Positions 1-10,460 of a stretch of 64,000 bases of DNA are shown here, in pieces (position 1 is the first letter of the stretch; the number at the start of each line of letters is the position of its first letter). The stretch covers positions 39,823,844 through 39,887,843 of the forward strand of contig CM068370.1 of NCBI GenBank assembly GCA_034769895.1, in the 5' to 3' direction. A program made the translations under genes and the position numbers. The DNA is from Magicicada septendecula. Lineage: Eukaryota; Arthropoda; Insecta; Hemiptera; Cicadidae. The notes beneath the pieces are model-generated. The model saw only the letters and a list, made by a program, of their open reading frames with translations. It had not been told where the DNA came from and ran no database searches.

Positions 1-430
1 AAACTTGGCACAAATATTTTACGCAACGGGAGAACCAACATAGGATAGGTGTTTTTTCGATGGGGTTCTTTGGGGTCTTCCACATTTTCTCCTAAACCAC
101 TGGACCGATTTCAACCAAACTTGGCACAAATATTTTACGCAACGGGAGAACCAACATAGGATAGGTGTTTTTTTCGACGGGGTCCTTTGTGGTCTTCCAC
201 ATCTCCTCCTAAACCACTGGACCGATTTCAACCAAACTTGGCACAAATATTTTACGCAAAGGGAGAACCAACATAGGACAAGTGTTTTTTCGATACGATC
301 CTTTGGGGTCTTCCACATCTCCTCCTAAACCATTGGACCGATTTCAACCAAACTTGGCATAAATATTTTACGCAACGGGAGAACCAACATAGGACAGGTG
401 TTTTTTTCGATACGATCCTCTGGGGGGTCC
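1..430. repeat. ~116-bp minisatellite inside Helitron A
   Basis: Units of about 116-117 bp recur with the anchor TGGACCGATTTCAACCAAAC at 101, 218 and 334. Each unit also carries TTTTACGCAACGGGAGAACC and a G-rich stretch (GGGGTCCTTTGGGG). The array gives apparently open reading frames on both strands because unit length is near a multiple of three; these are not genes. The same unit recurs at 785-1205, 44330-44655 and 51355-52215. Confidence 0.9.
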
Positions 431-655
431 TTTGGGGTCTTAAAGAACTATTAGATCTGGTTACTCTGGCAACCCAATAGAATAGATTCTGTTCTAAATA
501 TATTATCGCATTAAATTGAAGACCACGCGAACGAAGTCGTGGGCAACAGCTATTTATTTTTAAGAAACCTACTTTAATTGAACTTTATTAATTAAACTAA
601 CATTTTCATTACGTACAACGTGAAACTCCGTAGCGAAGCACGGGTATTCCGCTAG
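1..655 (+). mobile_element. Helitron, 3' portion (copy A)
   Basis: This is the right-hand part of a Helitron whose 5' end lies outside the window. It ends in CTAG at 652-655, preceded by a short GC-rich hairpin at 628-643 (CCGT-A-GC, loop GAA, GCACGG), the usual arrangement 8-12 bases before a Helitron 3' terminus. Upstream are a minisatellite and a core beginning ATTAGATCTGGTTACT that recurs in the other Helitrons of this window. It also holds an older-looking 3'-end motif (GCGAACGAAGTCGTGGGCAA then CAGCTA, about 521-551). No coding sequence is visible, so it is non-autonomous. Only the right border is certain. Confidence 0.75.
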
Positions 656-1419
656 TCTTCTTCTTATATATAAAAATGAATGTTTCTTTGTTTGTCCCGT
701 ATGCGTTCCTATACCATTGATCCGATTGCGATTAAACTTCGGTGAGTTGTTGTGCGCACGCCCGCGAAGGTTTCTGAATTTTTTTCGATGGGGTCCTTTG
801 GGGGGTTCTTTGGGGTCTTCCACATCTCCTCCTAAACCACTGGACCGATTTCAACCAAACTTGGCACAAATATTTTACGCAAAGGGAGAACCAACATACG
901 ACAAGTGTTTTTTCGATACGATCCTTTGGGGGGTCCTTTGGAGTCTTCCACATCTCCTCCTAAACCATTGGACCGATTTCATCCAAACTTGGCAAAAATA
1001 TTTTACGCAACGGGAGAACCAACATAGGACAGGTGTTTTTTTCGATACGATCCTCTGGGGGGTCCTTTGGGGTCTTCCACAACTCCTCCTAAACCATTGG
1101 ACCGATTTCATCCAAACTTGGCAAAAATATTTTACGCAACGGGAGAACCAACATAGGACAGGTGTTTTTTTCGATACGATCCTCTGGGGGGTCCTTTGGG
1201 GTCTTAAAAAACTATTAGATCTGGTTACTCTGGCAACCCAATAGAATAGATTCTGTTCTAAATATATTATCGCATTAAATTGAAGACCACGCGAACGAAG
1301 TCGTGGGCAACAGCTATTTATTTTTAAGAAACCTACTTTAATTGATCTTTATTAATTAAACTAACATTTTCATTACGTACAACGTGAAACTCCGTAGCGA
1401 AGCACGGGTATTCCGCTAG
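656..1419 (+). mobile_element. Non-autonomous Helitron (copy B), complete
   Basis: It begins TC at 656-657 directly after the CTAG of copy A and ends CTAG at 1416-1419, followed by a T, with the terminal hairpin at 1392-1407. The 5' head (TCTTCTTCTTATATATAAAA) differs from the heads of the Helitrons at 43-53 kb, while the last ~50 bp are nearly the same, so heads and tails have been mixed within the family. The interior holds about three and a half minisatellite units and the shared ATTAGATCTGG core. It encodes no protein and depends on a replicase supplied from elsewhere. Confidence 0.75.
785..1205. repeat. ~116-bp minisatellite inside Helitron B
   Basis: These are the same units as at 1-430, here with the longer GGGGGGTCCTTTGG spacer and some units changed to CAACGGGAGAACC. 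The anchor CCATTGGACCGATTTCATCC is a variant shared by two adjacent units (about 965 and 1096), which suggests local duplication inside the element. Confidence 0.85.
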
Positions 1420-1420
1420 T

Positions 1421-4160
1421 TATTCATAAAATTTCCGTATCCGAGCAACGGTTACATGTAATATTAACATCACAAAATAAAAAATCCGCAGTAGTAGCAT
1501 TAAGATTCTTGTGCTTTTATCAAAATTACCAGTAATATGTCTAAATCGTGGTTTAGCATAAAAAACTTCCTCAGTGGTGCGGTCGGGAATATTAAGAGGA
1601 ACTCGAAACAGAAAATACAAACACACTTCCCGCAGAAGCAAGAAGAGTCTGAGTTAAACGAAGCTGACTGGACGTCATCCACGAAAATATGGCACAAAAC
1701 TACAAATGAAATGCACGTGACCAAGGTGAAAAAGAGAGACGTAAACTCTGTGCCTCAACGCCAACACCAGCACAGACCAAAACCTTAACAATCACCGATT
1801 ATCGAATTAAGGTTGTGATATTAAGAAGTAAACGATAGAAATAAACCTTAGTATTAATAATGGATAAACAAAAATATCATATAATTGTAGTATATGCACC
1901 AAACGACAACGCATCAGCAGAGGAAAAAACAAAATTTTTTGAAGAAGTTCAAAAAGAAATAGATGCAGCAGAAAATAATAACATAATGGTCATGGGGGAT
2001 CTAAATGGCAGAGTGGGAAATGATAACACGGGAATAGAAAATTGGCTAGGAAGAGAGGAGGAAAACATGAAAAATAATAATGGAAGAATAATAATTGATT
2101 TGTGTATGGAAAATGATTTAGTTACCGGAAACACACAATTTACACGTAAGGACATACATAAAATACGAGGGAAGAAAGAAATAGAAAAGAACTATCCATC
2201 ATAGATTATTATCTAATACATAGGGAAATATGGAAGTATGTAAAGGACATAAAGGTTAAGAGAAGTGCAGAAATAGGGAGTGACCACTATCTAGTCAAAA
2301 TGATAGCCTATATAAAGTAATGCAAGAAGAAATAAAAGATAAAAAAAGATAAATAATAAAAGAAAAAATTAAAGTGTATAAACTTAAAGAACGCGTAACA
2401 AGGGAAAATTATCATAAAAACTAGAAAAATTCCAGAAGAAAACAGTATACCAAAATTTGGATGAAAGATGGGAGAATTATAAATCAAGCCTCAAAGAAGC
2501 AGCGAAAGTTAGTTGTGGGGTAGCAAAAATAGGAAATGGGTCTACAAAGAGGACAGCGTGGTGGACAAAAGAGATAGAAAAGCAGTAAAGGGAAAGAAAA
2601 AAGCGTGGAAAACGTATCTGAACAATAAGACACAAGATAACTATGAGAAATATAAGACAGAAAGAATAAAAGTTAAAAACCAAATAAAAACGAGCAAGGA
2701 AAAACATGGACAGTCTTCGGGAATAAACTTACAGAAACATATAATGGAAACCAGAAATTATTCTACAACACATTTAAAACAGATGAGAAAACCCAAAACG
2801 AATATGCTACAAAATTTAAAGGACACAAATGGAAATATCCTAATGGAAGAGACAAGTATTATGGAAAGATGGAGAGAATATTTAAAAGGTTTATTAGAGG
2901 AAAACGAAACGAAGATAACGTTGAAGAGGAAAAAGAAGAAAAAAGAGAAGATACTGAAAACATGGAACAAGAAGAGAATCAATTACAAGAAGAGGAAATA
3001 ACAAGAGAATAATTCTTGTTGAAATAATGACATGATGAAATAACAACAGAAATGATTAAATACGCAAACATGGAAAGAAAGGAGGAACTCCTAAACATTT
3101 TAAACCAAGCATTGAAAGAAAGGAAGGTCCCACTTGACTATCAAATAGGAATTATCGCGCCTATATACAAAAAGGGAGACAGTAAAGAATGTTCTAATTA
3201 TAGAGGCATTACTTTAGGGAGCACGGTAGGAAAACTGTACGGGAGGATTCTAGAAAGCAGGTTAAGGAAAAAGGAAAAAAGTAGAGCACACCTTGGAAGA
3301 AAGCCAAAGTAGGTTCAGAAAAAAGAGAGGAACAGTGGACCAAATCTTCATAGTAAGACAGTTATGTGAGAAAGCTGGTTTCGTGGACATGGAGAAGGCG
3401 TTCGATAGTATACGAAGGAAGGACGTATGGAACATATTGAAGAGGAAGGGAGTAGAACAACAGCTTATTGAGGGCATAAAAAGTCTATACGAAAACACCG
3501 TCAATTACGTAAGAATAAGAAACGAGGCATCAAAAACTTTCACCAGCAAAATAGGTTTAAGGCAGGGGTATATTTTAAGCCCCCTGCTATTCAACCTGGT
3601 GTTGTATGATGTCAAAAAATGTAAAGAAAGTATGAGTAAATATAGAATAGGATACTGGAATATGAAGATAATAATAATAACAGAATTATGCTACCCAGAC
3701 GATTTAATAATCATAGGAGAAACAGAAAAACGGTTACAGAATAACATAAACGTATTTAATGAAGAACTTAGAAAGAAAAACATGAAGATTAATATACAGA
3801 AGACAAGGTGCTGCGACGTTGAGGCGTTACGTCTGTTTTACTGCTGGCGTTTATGTCTCTTTTCTTGAATTTGGTCACGTGCATTTCATTTGTCGTTTTG
3901 TGGTCGACGTCCAGTCTGCTTCGTTCAACTCAGACTCTTCTTGCTTCTGCGGGAAGTGTGTTTGTATTTTCTGTTTCGGGTTCCTCTTAATATTCCCGAC
4001 CGCACCACTGAGGAAGTTCTTTAGTCTAAACCACGATTTAGACATACTACTGGTAATTTTGATAAAAGCACAATAATCTTGAAGCTACGTCTGCGAATTT
4101 TTTATTTTGTGATGTTAATATTACATGTAACCGTTGACCGGATACGGAAATTTTATGAAT
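1421..4160. mobile_element. Element with ~340-bp terminal inverted repeats
   Basis: The left arm begins ATTCATAAAATTTCCGTATC at 1422 and the right arm ends with its reverse complement at 4160. Similarity continues inward for about 340 bp on each side (roughly 1422-1765 and 3815-4160), including CTAAATCGTGGTTTAG and the CACTTCCCGCAGAAGCAAGA block. Beyond 4160 the right arm still matches two to three bases lost on the left, so Helitron B sits in the outermost left TIR. Between the arms lies a decayed LINE. No transposase is visible; the long arms suggest a foldback or Mutator-like non-autonomous element. Confidence 0.7.
1860..3810 (+). pseudogene. LINE endonuclease/reverse transcriptase, decayed
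   Basis: This is a remnant of the ORF2 of an APE-type non-LTR retrotransposon, which would nick target DNA and copy its own RNA there. The endonuclease part (from 1860) shows VVYAPNDN and VMGDLNGRVG, and a later frame near 2275 shows the catalytic SDHYLV. The polymerase part shows YRGITLGSTVGKLYGRIL (near 3200), DMEKAFDSIRR (near 3390), GLRQGYILSPLLFNL (near 3555) and CYPDDLIII (near 3690), where the family normally has xADD. Frameshifts at about 2200, 2330-2510 and 3300, an apparent internal deletion before DMEKAFDS, and loss of the endonuclease N-terminus make it non-functional. It fits the RTE/BovB-like group, but the clade is not certain. Confidence 0.85.
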
Positions 4161-4341
4161 AATGAAAATGTATATTATTTCAAAAAAAAAAAAAGATACA
4201 GTACCGTTTACCAAATGGTAAAAGCTTAAGAGCATGATAATGTCTTTCAGCCGCCAGCTAAACGCAACATTATTATGGTTACTGACTAACTAATTGTTTC
4301 TTTTGCGCAAATCACTACTCACTACTGCGCAAATCACTACT
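4161..4341. other. Spacer with a 22-bp tandem duplication
   Basis: Between the TIR element and the Helitron replicase fragment there is no gene. The only structure seen is TGCGCAAATCACTACT at 4304-4319 repeated at 4326-4341, and an A run near 4180-4192. Confidence 0.5.
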
Positions 4342-4354
4342 ATTGAAGAATGCA

Positions 4355-5350
4355 TCATCTACCCATATATTGTTCATTTTGTATAGCGGTTTCGTTAACA
4401 AGTATTGCAGCCTGCAGCCATTTCTTTACGGTACTCTTATTGACGTAGCCTTGCAAGTACGTCGACTTATGTATGAGATGTCGTTTAATGTGCACGTTGA
4501 ATGCTCTATTGTCGTCCAAGCTACGAGGCAACGATCGAACCATCGTGTTTATATCGACCGGCACGTTTATTATTTGTCCTATAATACTTTTATTGCCGTG
4601 GACGAACCGCAGGCGTCGTATCTGCATGAACGGTAGACGCGGTGAGACCAGACGTTCAGTTATACAATCAAGCGGTGGCAAATGATCGGGATACTCGGGG
4701 TACACGAAGCCATTGGATCTTGACAAGTTGGGTATATTCTCGACTGCTAGGGATCCTGTAACACGTTTCGCACACTTTGAAGCTAGCTACATCGTCGTCG
4801 GGGAACTCAGCAGCCAGCATGTGTTGACTTTTGCGGCGGTGGTCGCAAATCTCTCTCGAACCATAAGCGATCGCAGACGGAGCAGGCGTAACCGAACTCG
4901 TTGTCGTCGAATCGTTTCGTGAATTCCGCATCTGCTGCTATCTCTTCAGTTTTCAAGCGTTTTGGCGATACCGCAGCGATTGCCGGTTCGAATTCAGCTG
5001 CTTCGTTCGCTCGTTTAGTTGCCATCTCAATTTTCTTATTCAATCTACAACATTTTACTCGTTCGTTGGTTTTCCTTCGCTTCTCTGCCAGTTTCATGTT
5101 GTAGAATGCATCGATTTTCTCCTGCTCAGTCATCGTCGACGCGAACGGTGTATTTATTAAGTACTCGTTCAATTCTTCGCGCATCAAGTCATCTTGCTTT
5201 CGTTTTTGTTGCGATGGGGCCGCTGGTACCGAAGCTTCACCGCCGACAGCAGCCGCTCGTTGCTGTTCCTTCTCGAGCTTCTTTCGTTCCCGATACTTTC
5301 TTGCTCGCTTGGCATTTTGTCGTTTCTTGATCTGAGCCTTCTCGTCACTG
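4355..5350 (-). pseudogene. Helitron replicase/helicase, N-terminal fragment
   Basis: Reading leftward from about 5350, the fragment gives a basic segment (KRQNAKRARKYRERKKLE, near 5280), then TEQEKIDAFYNMKLAEKRRK, then the cysteine-containing YACSVCDRLWF near 4870 and VCETCYRIP near 4770, then LPPLDCITERLVSPRLPFMQ near 4660 and VHIKRHLIHKS near 4490. This order matches the N-terminal region (DUF6570-like) of arthropod Helitron proteins, upstream of the Rep nuclease and PIF1-type helicase, neither of which is present. At least two frameshifts (about 4810 and 4730) break it. It is the only Helitron coding sequence in the window and cannot by itself mobilise the non-autonomous copies. Confidence 0.8.
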
Positions 5351-5431
5351 CTATCGATTGTCGAACGCTGTTTTAGTCAGTCGCCACTTTATGGTTACTA
5401 TATACCAGTAGCAGTGTATTTCACCACAACA

Positions 5432-5472
5432 CAAAACAAACCTTTATTTACAACAATCCCAATGACATCATG
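5432..5472 (+). repeat. 41-bp direct repeat, left copy
   Basis: The segment starts CAAAACAAACCTTTATTTAC and ends CAATGACATCATG. It recurs at 7869-7909 with one mismatch, 2.4 kb away in the same orientation. Confidence 0.85.
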
Positions 5473-6445
5473 TATCTGTGTTATATCTTCACATTTCTGC
5501 GGTGAGTAATTAAATATAAAGAGGAAGTAGATTTGCATTTACGATGCAGTACAGACACATATTTTAATGAATAGATGCAGGATCGTTAGCTGAATCACAT
5601 ACGCAGACAACCATTAACTAGAGACAACCTATCTACAGCTATGCAGTGTTGTTTGCTTGTTAGGTCTTTAATCTGCGACGACGTTAGCATGTTAGCGGTC
5701 GCGGTTTTAGTTAACGATTCCCGGCTGGTAAATTGTGCTAACACTTGATTTTAAACTTTCAGGACGCTTTATAAATCTGGTTCAATTGTTTGCAGTGATA
5801 TTATTTTTAACACATTATATATATTGCAACGATACAGCCATATGCTGTATTAGGCATTGATTTTAATAAATATAAAATTTGTAAAATTATTATAAGTTAA
5901 TGGTAAATGGACAGGTCTGAGATTGTAAAAATATTTCATTGTTAGATTAGGGGAGAAATTAACCTGTTCCGACAGGCAAGAAACACCTGCTCAATTGTAT
6001 GTGTGTTACGCGTGTATCTTGTGTGTGTTAGTGATGCATGTACAGACAGGAATCTCAGCTACCCGCCCCAAGTAATTAATAAAATAATTATTTAATTCCA
6101 CTGTGTAAAAACTAATTAGTTTATAAACAAACAAAAGGCACCAAAGTGTGTGTAAATTTTATAGTTATCCCCAGTGGAAAAATTACGTTAATAGGACACA
6201 CGACGCGAAGTCAGTGCGAAATAAACGTGCCAAAAAGTACGTAAATTACCATAAGACGCTCAAATTAATACAGTGAGTGCTTAATCAAATTGGCTATGAT
6301 TTGTGCTATCTCGATTCCGTGCAATACATTGCTATTTGCTAATAATTGCAAACATATGAAAAGGTTCGGGAGTGGGGGCTATCATGTGATCTGCAGGTAT
6401 CGACAGGACGATTTCGGAGCCAACTGGCACGGAATCTCGAGAGGG

Positions 6446-6500
6446 TATAAATTAAGGGTTCGACCGAAAACCCGTCTCTTCTTTTCAAGACACAGTTGCA
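6446..6500 (+). promoter_or_regulatory. Candidate TATA promoter
   Basis: TATAAATTAA at 6446-6455 is followed about 45 bases later by ACACAGTTGCAGTC, similar to an arthropod initiator. The short palindrome CGGACATGCTGTCCG lies at 6503-6517. No open frame follows, so if active it probably drives a retroelement transcript. Confidence 0.3.
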
Positions 6501-7595
6501 GTCGGACATGCTGTCCGTCGGCAGAACAGTTTTATTTTTTTTTCAGGTCTCATTAATGAACTAATAAGACGTTCAACAATTAGTTTGACAATATTTCGGA
6601 AAGCGTAAAGTACCGGGACCGTTAAGTCTACAAAGAGTATCTACGGAGAAGCTACCAGAGCGACGAGGGATGCTGGACGTTAGACGATGTTTTTTGGACG
6701 CCTAACCGACGTTTAAGATCCACCTTGCAGCTGATAGCAATTCTCTGAGGCGGACCACACATTGCTGGAGAACGACGCTGGACTCTAGACATATCCAGGA
6801 CCACGCCAGGCCAGGAGGAATGGAAAACCAACTCTGGACAACGCTGGACCCCGTCGCCCCGTCAATAAGTCGTAAGATCATCAAACTCGAGGTGACATGC
6901 ATAATGCATTTATAAATGATTTTAAAAAGAGCTCATAAAGACTATATCAAAAGACAATAAATTAAAACAAAGAAAAAAATTATAATTAGAAATAATATTT
7001 TAGAAATGTAGATAAATGTTTAGTCGTAAGAATGAGCGATCGCATTTAAAGAAATAAGAAAAAAAGGAAATTAAAGTTGAGAGAGTAAATTTTGTTTATC
7101 AAAGTAAATAGTTAAATTGATTTGATATTTGCATTATTTATAGAAAAGAATAATTAAAACTTGAATATAAAACAAATGCCAGTCTAAAAGTAATTAATAT
7201 AAATTTAAATTTAATTTTAAACATTGGTATATACTGAGCGAGTTGATGTCAGATCTGAATTAAAAGAATTCAATTCAAATTACATGTTAATTTTATTTGT
7301 TTTAGTAAATCAAATTATTAACATGTCTAGATTAAGATTATTAACATGTCTAGATGTAAGAGGGTTTTAAATGTAACACCGTATAGTATAAGAGATAAAC
7401 ATTTAATAATGAGTAATATCGTGGCCGAAGATTATTAATGATGTTTATTATTTATAAGATTGAGGAAACAGTAAATATGAATTTTTAAATACTCATAAAT
7501 CTAATACTCTTATTATATATAATTACACCTATTATCGTTATACAACCTCCATAAGTTACAGTATCTTAAACAGTCATCTGTAAAGTTGCATAACC

Positions 7596-7807
7596 TTGGC
7601 GTCCCAAAGAATGTGGGGCTCCTCATACACAAATACATTTATATTTGCAACTTGTGTCGTTGCATAATCTTGGCTCTCCAACAAAGTGTGGGGCTATACA
7701 AATTAAATTTGTATACAACAAAATCGTTGTATTAATTTTGTCGCTTACAACGTGTGGCTCGATATTTGTATTGTTGTATAATTTTGGCGCTCCAAAATCG
7801 TGGGGCT
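7596..7807 (+). repeat. Four TTGGCG...GTGGGGCT modules
   Basis: Degenerate ~25-bp modules lie at 7596-7620, 7670-7695, 7738-7759 and 7784-7807. The clearest two are TTGGCGTCCCAAAGAATG(TGGGGCT) and TTGGCGCTCCAAAATCG(TGGGGCT). They resemble the TGG-initiated tract after many insect LTRs (a primer-binding-site-like sequence), but appear here four times. Related modules in the other orientation occur at 56.5 kb and 63.1 kb. Confidence 0.5.
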
Positions 7808-7868
7808 AAACAAAGTAAAATACATTTAAATTTGTACACAAAAATTGTTGTAATATATTCCGACGTAT

Positions 7869-7909
7869 CAAAACAAACCTTTATTTACAACAATCCCAAT
7901 GACGTCATG
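7869..7909 (+). repeat. 41-bp direct repeat, right copy
   Basis: It matches 5432-5472 with one change (GACGTCATG instead of GACATCATG). Confidence 0.85.
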
Positions 7910-9444
7910 CAATGATGACGTCGTACAGCGTGACGGTAAATAAAATGTTGCAGAAAGTTTCAAACGATGTCCAGCTAAAAGACATTATCATATCAAAAGT
8001 AACCTCACGCGAAACAACGAAAAACGCGCCTAATCCATTGAATGTACGAAACTGAAGGAAAAACTACTGACAAAACTCATACAGGGTTTTAACTGGTCAG
8101 AATAAACTGGAAAGTAAAAAGTTACGCGTAGACCAGCCGTGGTATTGAGTAGAGACCCAAGTCCAGCACGTAGCAGACTGCCAGCCACGTTCGTGCGCCG
8201 TGTCAGGAGAAACGTGCTTGGGCAACACTTCCGTTACACAGTGTACAAATATAGTGTATGTACATACGCGCGCGCGCGCACTCTCATACAATCACGCGTA
8301 AGCTGTTTACTTGTATTTGATAACTAGTTTGGGGGGTGGCAGTCCACGGATCAGTTCTTAGCTAAACGGGTGAGTGTAGGGTCCAAGTTTTGGACACGGA
8401 GTATTTTGAAATACCCTGCGTTTGGATTTTGGGCTCCCCAAAGACTTGTTTCGTCAAAACTGAAACAGTGTACTAAAATGCTGAAAGTTTCAAATTAAAG
8501 TGCTGGTCGGCAGATTAAAGATTTTCTTCGTACCGTCATAACTTCAAATTGCATTTATCGGCCCTAGATCGACCCATACTGGGAAAATGAGTATCCGCAA
8601 TAATAATGAATACATGTAAAGCATTGTTTGTTTTAGATTAAGGAAAGCAGAGCGCTGTTTAAAATCCATCATATCACAGGCGTGTATGTTTGGATCGCTT
8701 ATCCCGCGAGTGTGCGCAGCCTTCTTTATTAGAGGGTCCACCGGGGGGGGGTATGGGATACCCCCAGAATATCGGGGGGGGGGGCCGGGGCCCTCCTCCA
8801 TGAAAATTTTGAAAAATTTACCTTTAGAAATCGGATTCTGGCCTTGTAGAAAGATATTGAAAACCCCAACTTTTTCTCAAAAGTTTTGATAATTTTTTTT
8901 AATTTGCCTGTTCCACTGTTACAGTTTTATAGTTAAATGAAGTTTTATTATAAAATAACAAACATTTAAATGCTTTGATAAAAGCTTCATACCTTTGATA
9001 CTATTCATACCTTAATATAGTTATCTTTATTGTAATACAGTGTATTATGTGTTTATATTGCATATATCAAATAAAAGTAACCTCTGTAGGCTTCAAAGTG
9101 GTTCAACAACTTACTCATGTTTAAATGTAAAATATTTTCCTGAAACTACCCCATGAGTCATATTCCTAAATTACTCGTATTTATCGCAATTATGTGTTGT
9201 TTGGACTCATTGTTCTCACAATTTCACGGAGATTACAAAAATTATAGTTTAATTTGGATTAGAAGCTAAATTAAAAATTGTATAGTTTTGAATTGGGCCG
9301 TATGCTTATACCTGAACCGCCCGGGTCGTGTGCGGCCGGTTTTGAGCACGCGTGCGAAAGTGGGAGCCCGCGAAAGTAAGGATCTTCTAATCTCTTAAGG
9401 TGCCATCCGGTTTGGAACAAACACCCTATAGATCAGACCGGGCG
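7910..9444. other. Non-coding stretch with CG-repeat and G-run blocks
   Basis: No gene is supported. A short (CG)n tract lies at 8266-8280. At 8743-8790 four runs of G (9, 3, 11 and 4 long) flank an imperfect palindrome GTATGGGATACCCCC; this resembles the G-rich ends of hAT elements elsewhere in the window but no partner end was found. 9300-9450 is GC-rich (CGCCCGGG, GCGGCCGG). Confidence 0.4.
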
Positions 9445-9452
9445 GCGGCGGT

Positions 9453-10208
9453 CAGGGCGAACCTAGGATTTTATTTCGGGGGGGGGGGTTTCAGCCACAT
9501 ATCGTTTTTTTAGAGTATTTTTTTCTCATATTATAATAAAATCGTACCAATAAATTAAAACTAATGGGTAAACAATGGCTGCAATTGACTATTTTCATAA
9601 AAATCAATTAATAACATACAGTTTGACTTGGAACCCTAATAATACCTCTCTCTCTGCAATATAAATACCTTAAAGAGAATGTTAAAATTAAGAAAGTAAA
9701 TTTTGTATGTTTATGTGTGTGTTTGTGTTGTAGAGTTAACATATGCAAGAACACGAAAAATTGTAAACGAATGTATGTTTAATTTTACAATATTTTGTTT
9801 CTTAGAGCTAGATAGAGTCTATTACAACAACCCATGCCCATTATGCAAAATAATGGTAAGAAATTAAAACTCATTCATATGCTTTGTGATTGAAGTTATC
9901 ACATGTAACATTAAGTTAAAATATAAAAAAATATGTCCATATTTATCGTAACCAGCGGAAAAAGTATCCTACTCTCTTTCAACCCGACTTCTTTTCATTT
10001 TTCACCATTTCTTTCAACACCTGTTATATTGTAGATTATTTAAACTTGTCATTGACCCAAATAGTAATTTTTTTAAAATTGACAAAACTTGGAAGTCAAT
10101 TAATTACATTTCAAAAAACACAACCAGTTTAAAATTTTTTGATCAAACTTTTTTTAATTTTGTCCGGATTTCGGAGGGGCATATATACCCCCTCTAGGTT
10201 CACCCCTG
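9453..10208. mobile_element. Non-autonomous hAT element with perfect 8-bp TSD
   Basis: The left end CAGGGCGAACCTAGG and the right end CCTCTAGGTTCACCCCTG are inverted copies of one another. The element is flanked by GCGGCGGT at 9445-9452 and 10209-10216, a perfect 8-bp target-site duplication as made by hAT transposases. A run of G follows the left end at 9479-9488. There is no transposase coding sequence, so it was moved in trans. Confidence 0.85.
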
Positions 10209-10216
10209 GCGGCGGT

Positions 10217-10460
10217 CATACATACTTTATGAAATCGGGACAAGCAGTAGCCTAGTCCATTTGGTGAAGATGATGTTAATCGTGATTCAAAAGAAGTAAC
10301 GTAACCATTAAATACTGTGCAAAATGATTTTGCTCAAAAAATAAATGTTTACTGCCTGCAATTGCAGTGTAGCTGCTTATAAATCATCCCATATATTGCG
10401 TCGCATTCCCCTCCTCGTGGGGAAGGATTTCTAGTTGCGTCAATGGATACAGTAGAATGG
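10217..10460. other. Left flank of the satellite
   Basis: This is unique-looking sequence. It contains the small palindrome CTGCAATTGCAG near 10356 and a CCCCTCCTCGTGGGGAAGG hairpin near 10408. No gene is seen. Confidence 0.4.

Larger units (their letters stand above)
5473..7868. other. Non-coding LTR-like region
   Basis: About 2.4 kb without a convincing reading frame lies between two 41-bp direct repeats. It has a promoter-like site near 6446 and four TTGGCG...GTGGGGCT modules near its right end. The left end starts TGTATCTG and the right end stops GTATCA, compatible with TG...CA LTR ends, but no paired LTR is present in the window. A solo LTR or retroelement leader is the best guess and is unproven. 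Confidence 0.35.

Noticed and set aside
19..1244. Several 70-175-codon reading frames on both strands rich in W, C and repeated segments
   Set aside because: They are frames of the ~116-bp Helitron minisatellite; the same peptides recur wherever the unit occurs (44-45 kb, 51-52 kb).
6290..6556. 88-codon frame overlapping the TATA-like site
   Set aside because: It spans the candidate promoter and initiator and lacks any recognisable domain.
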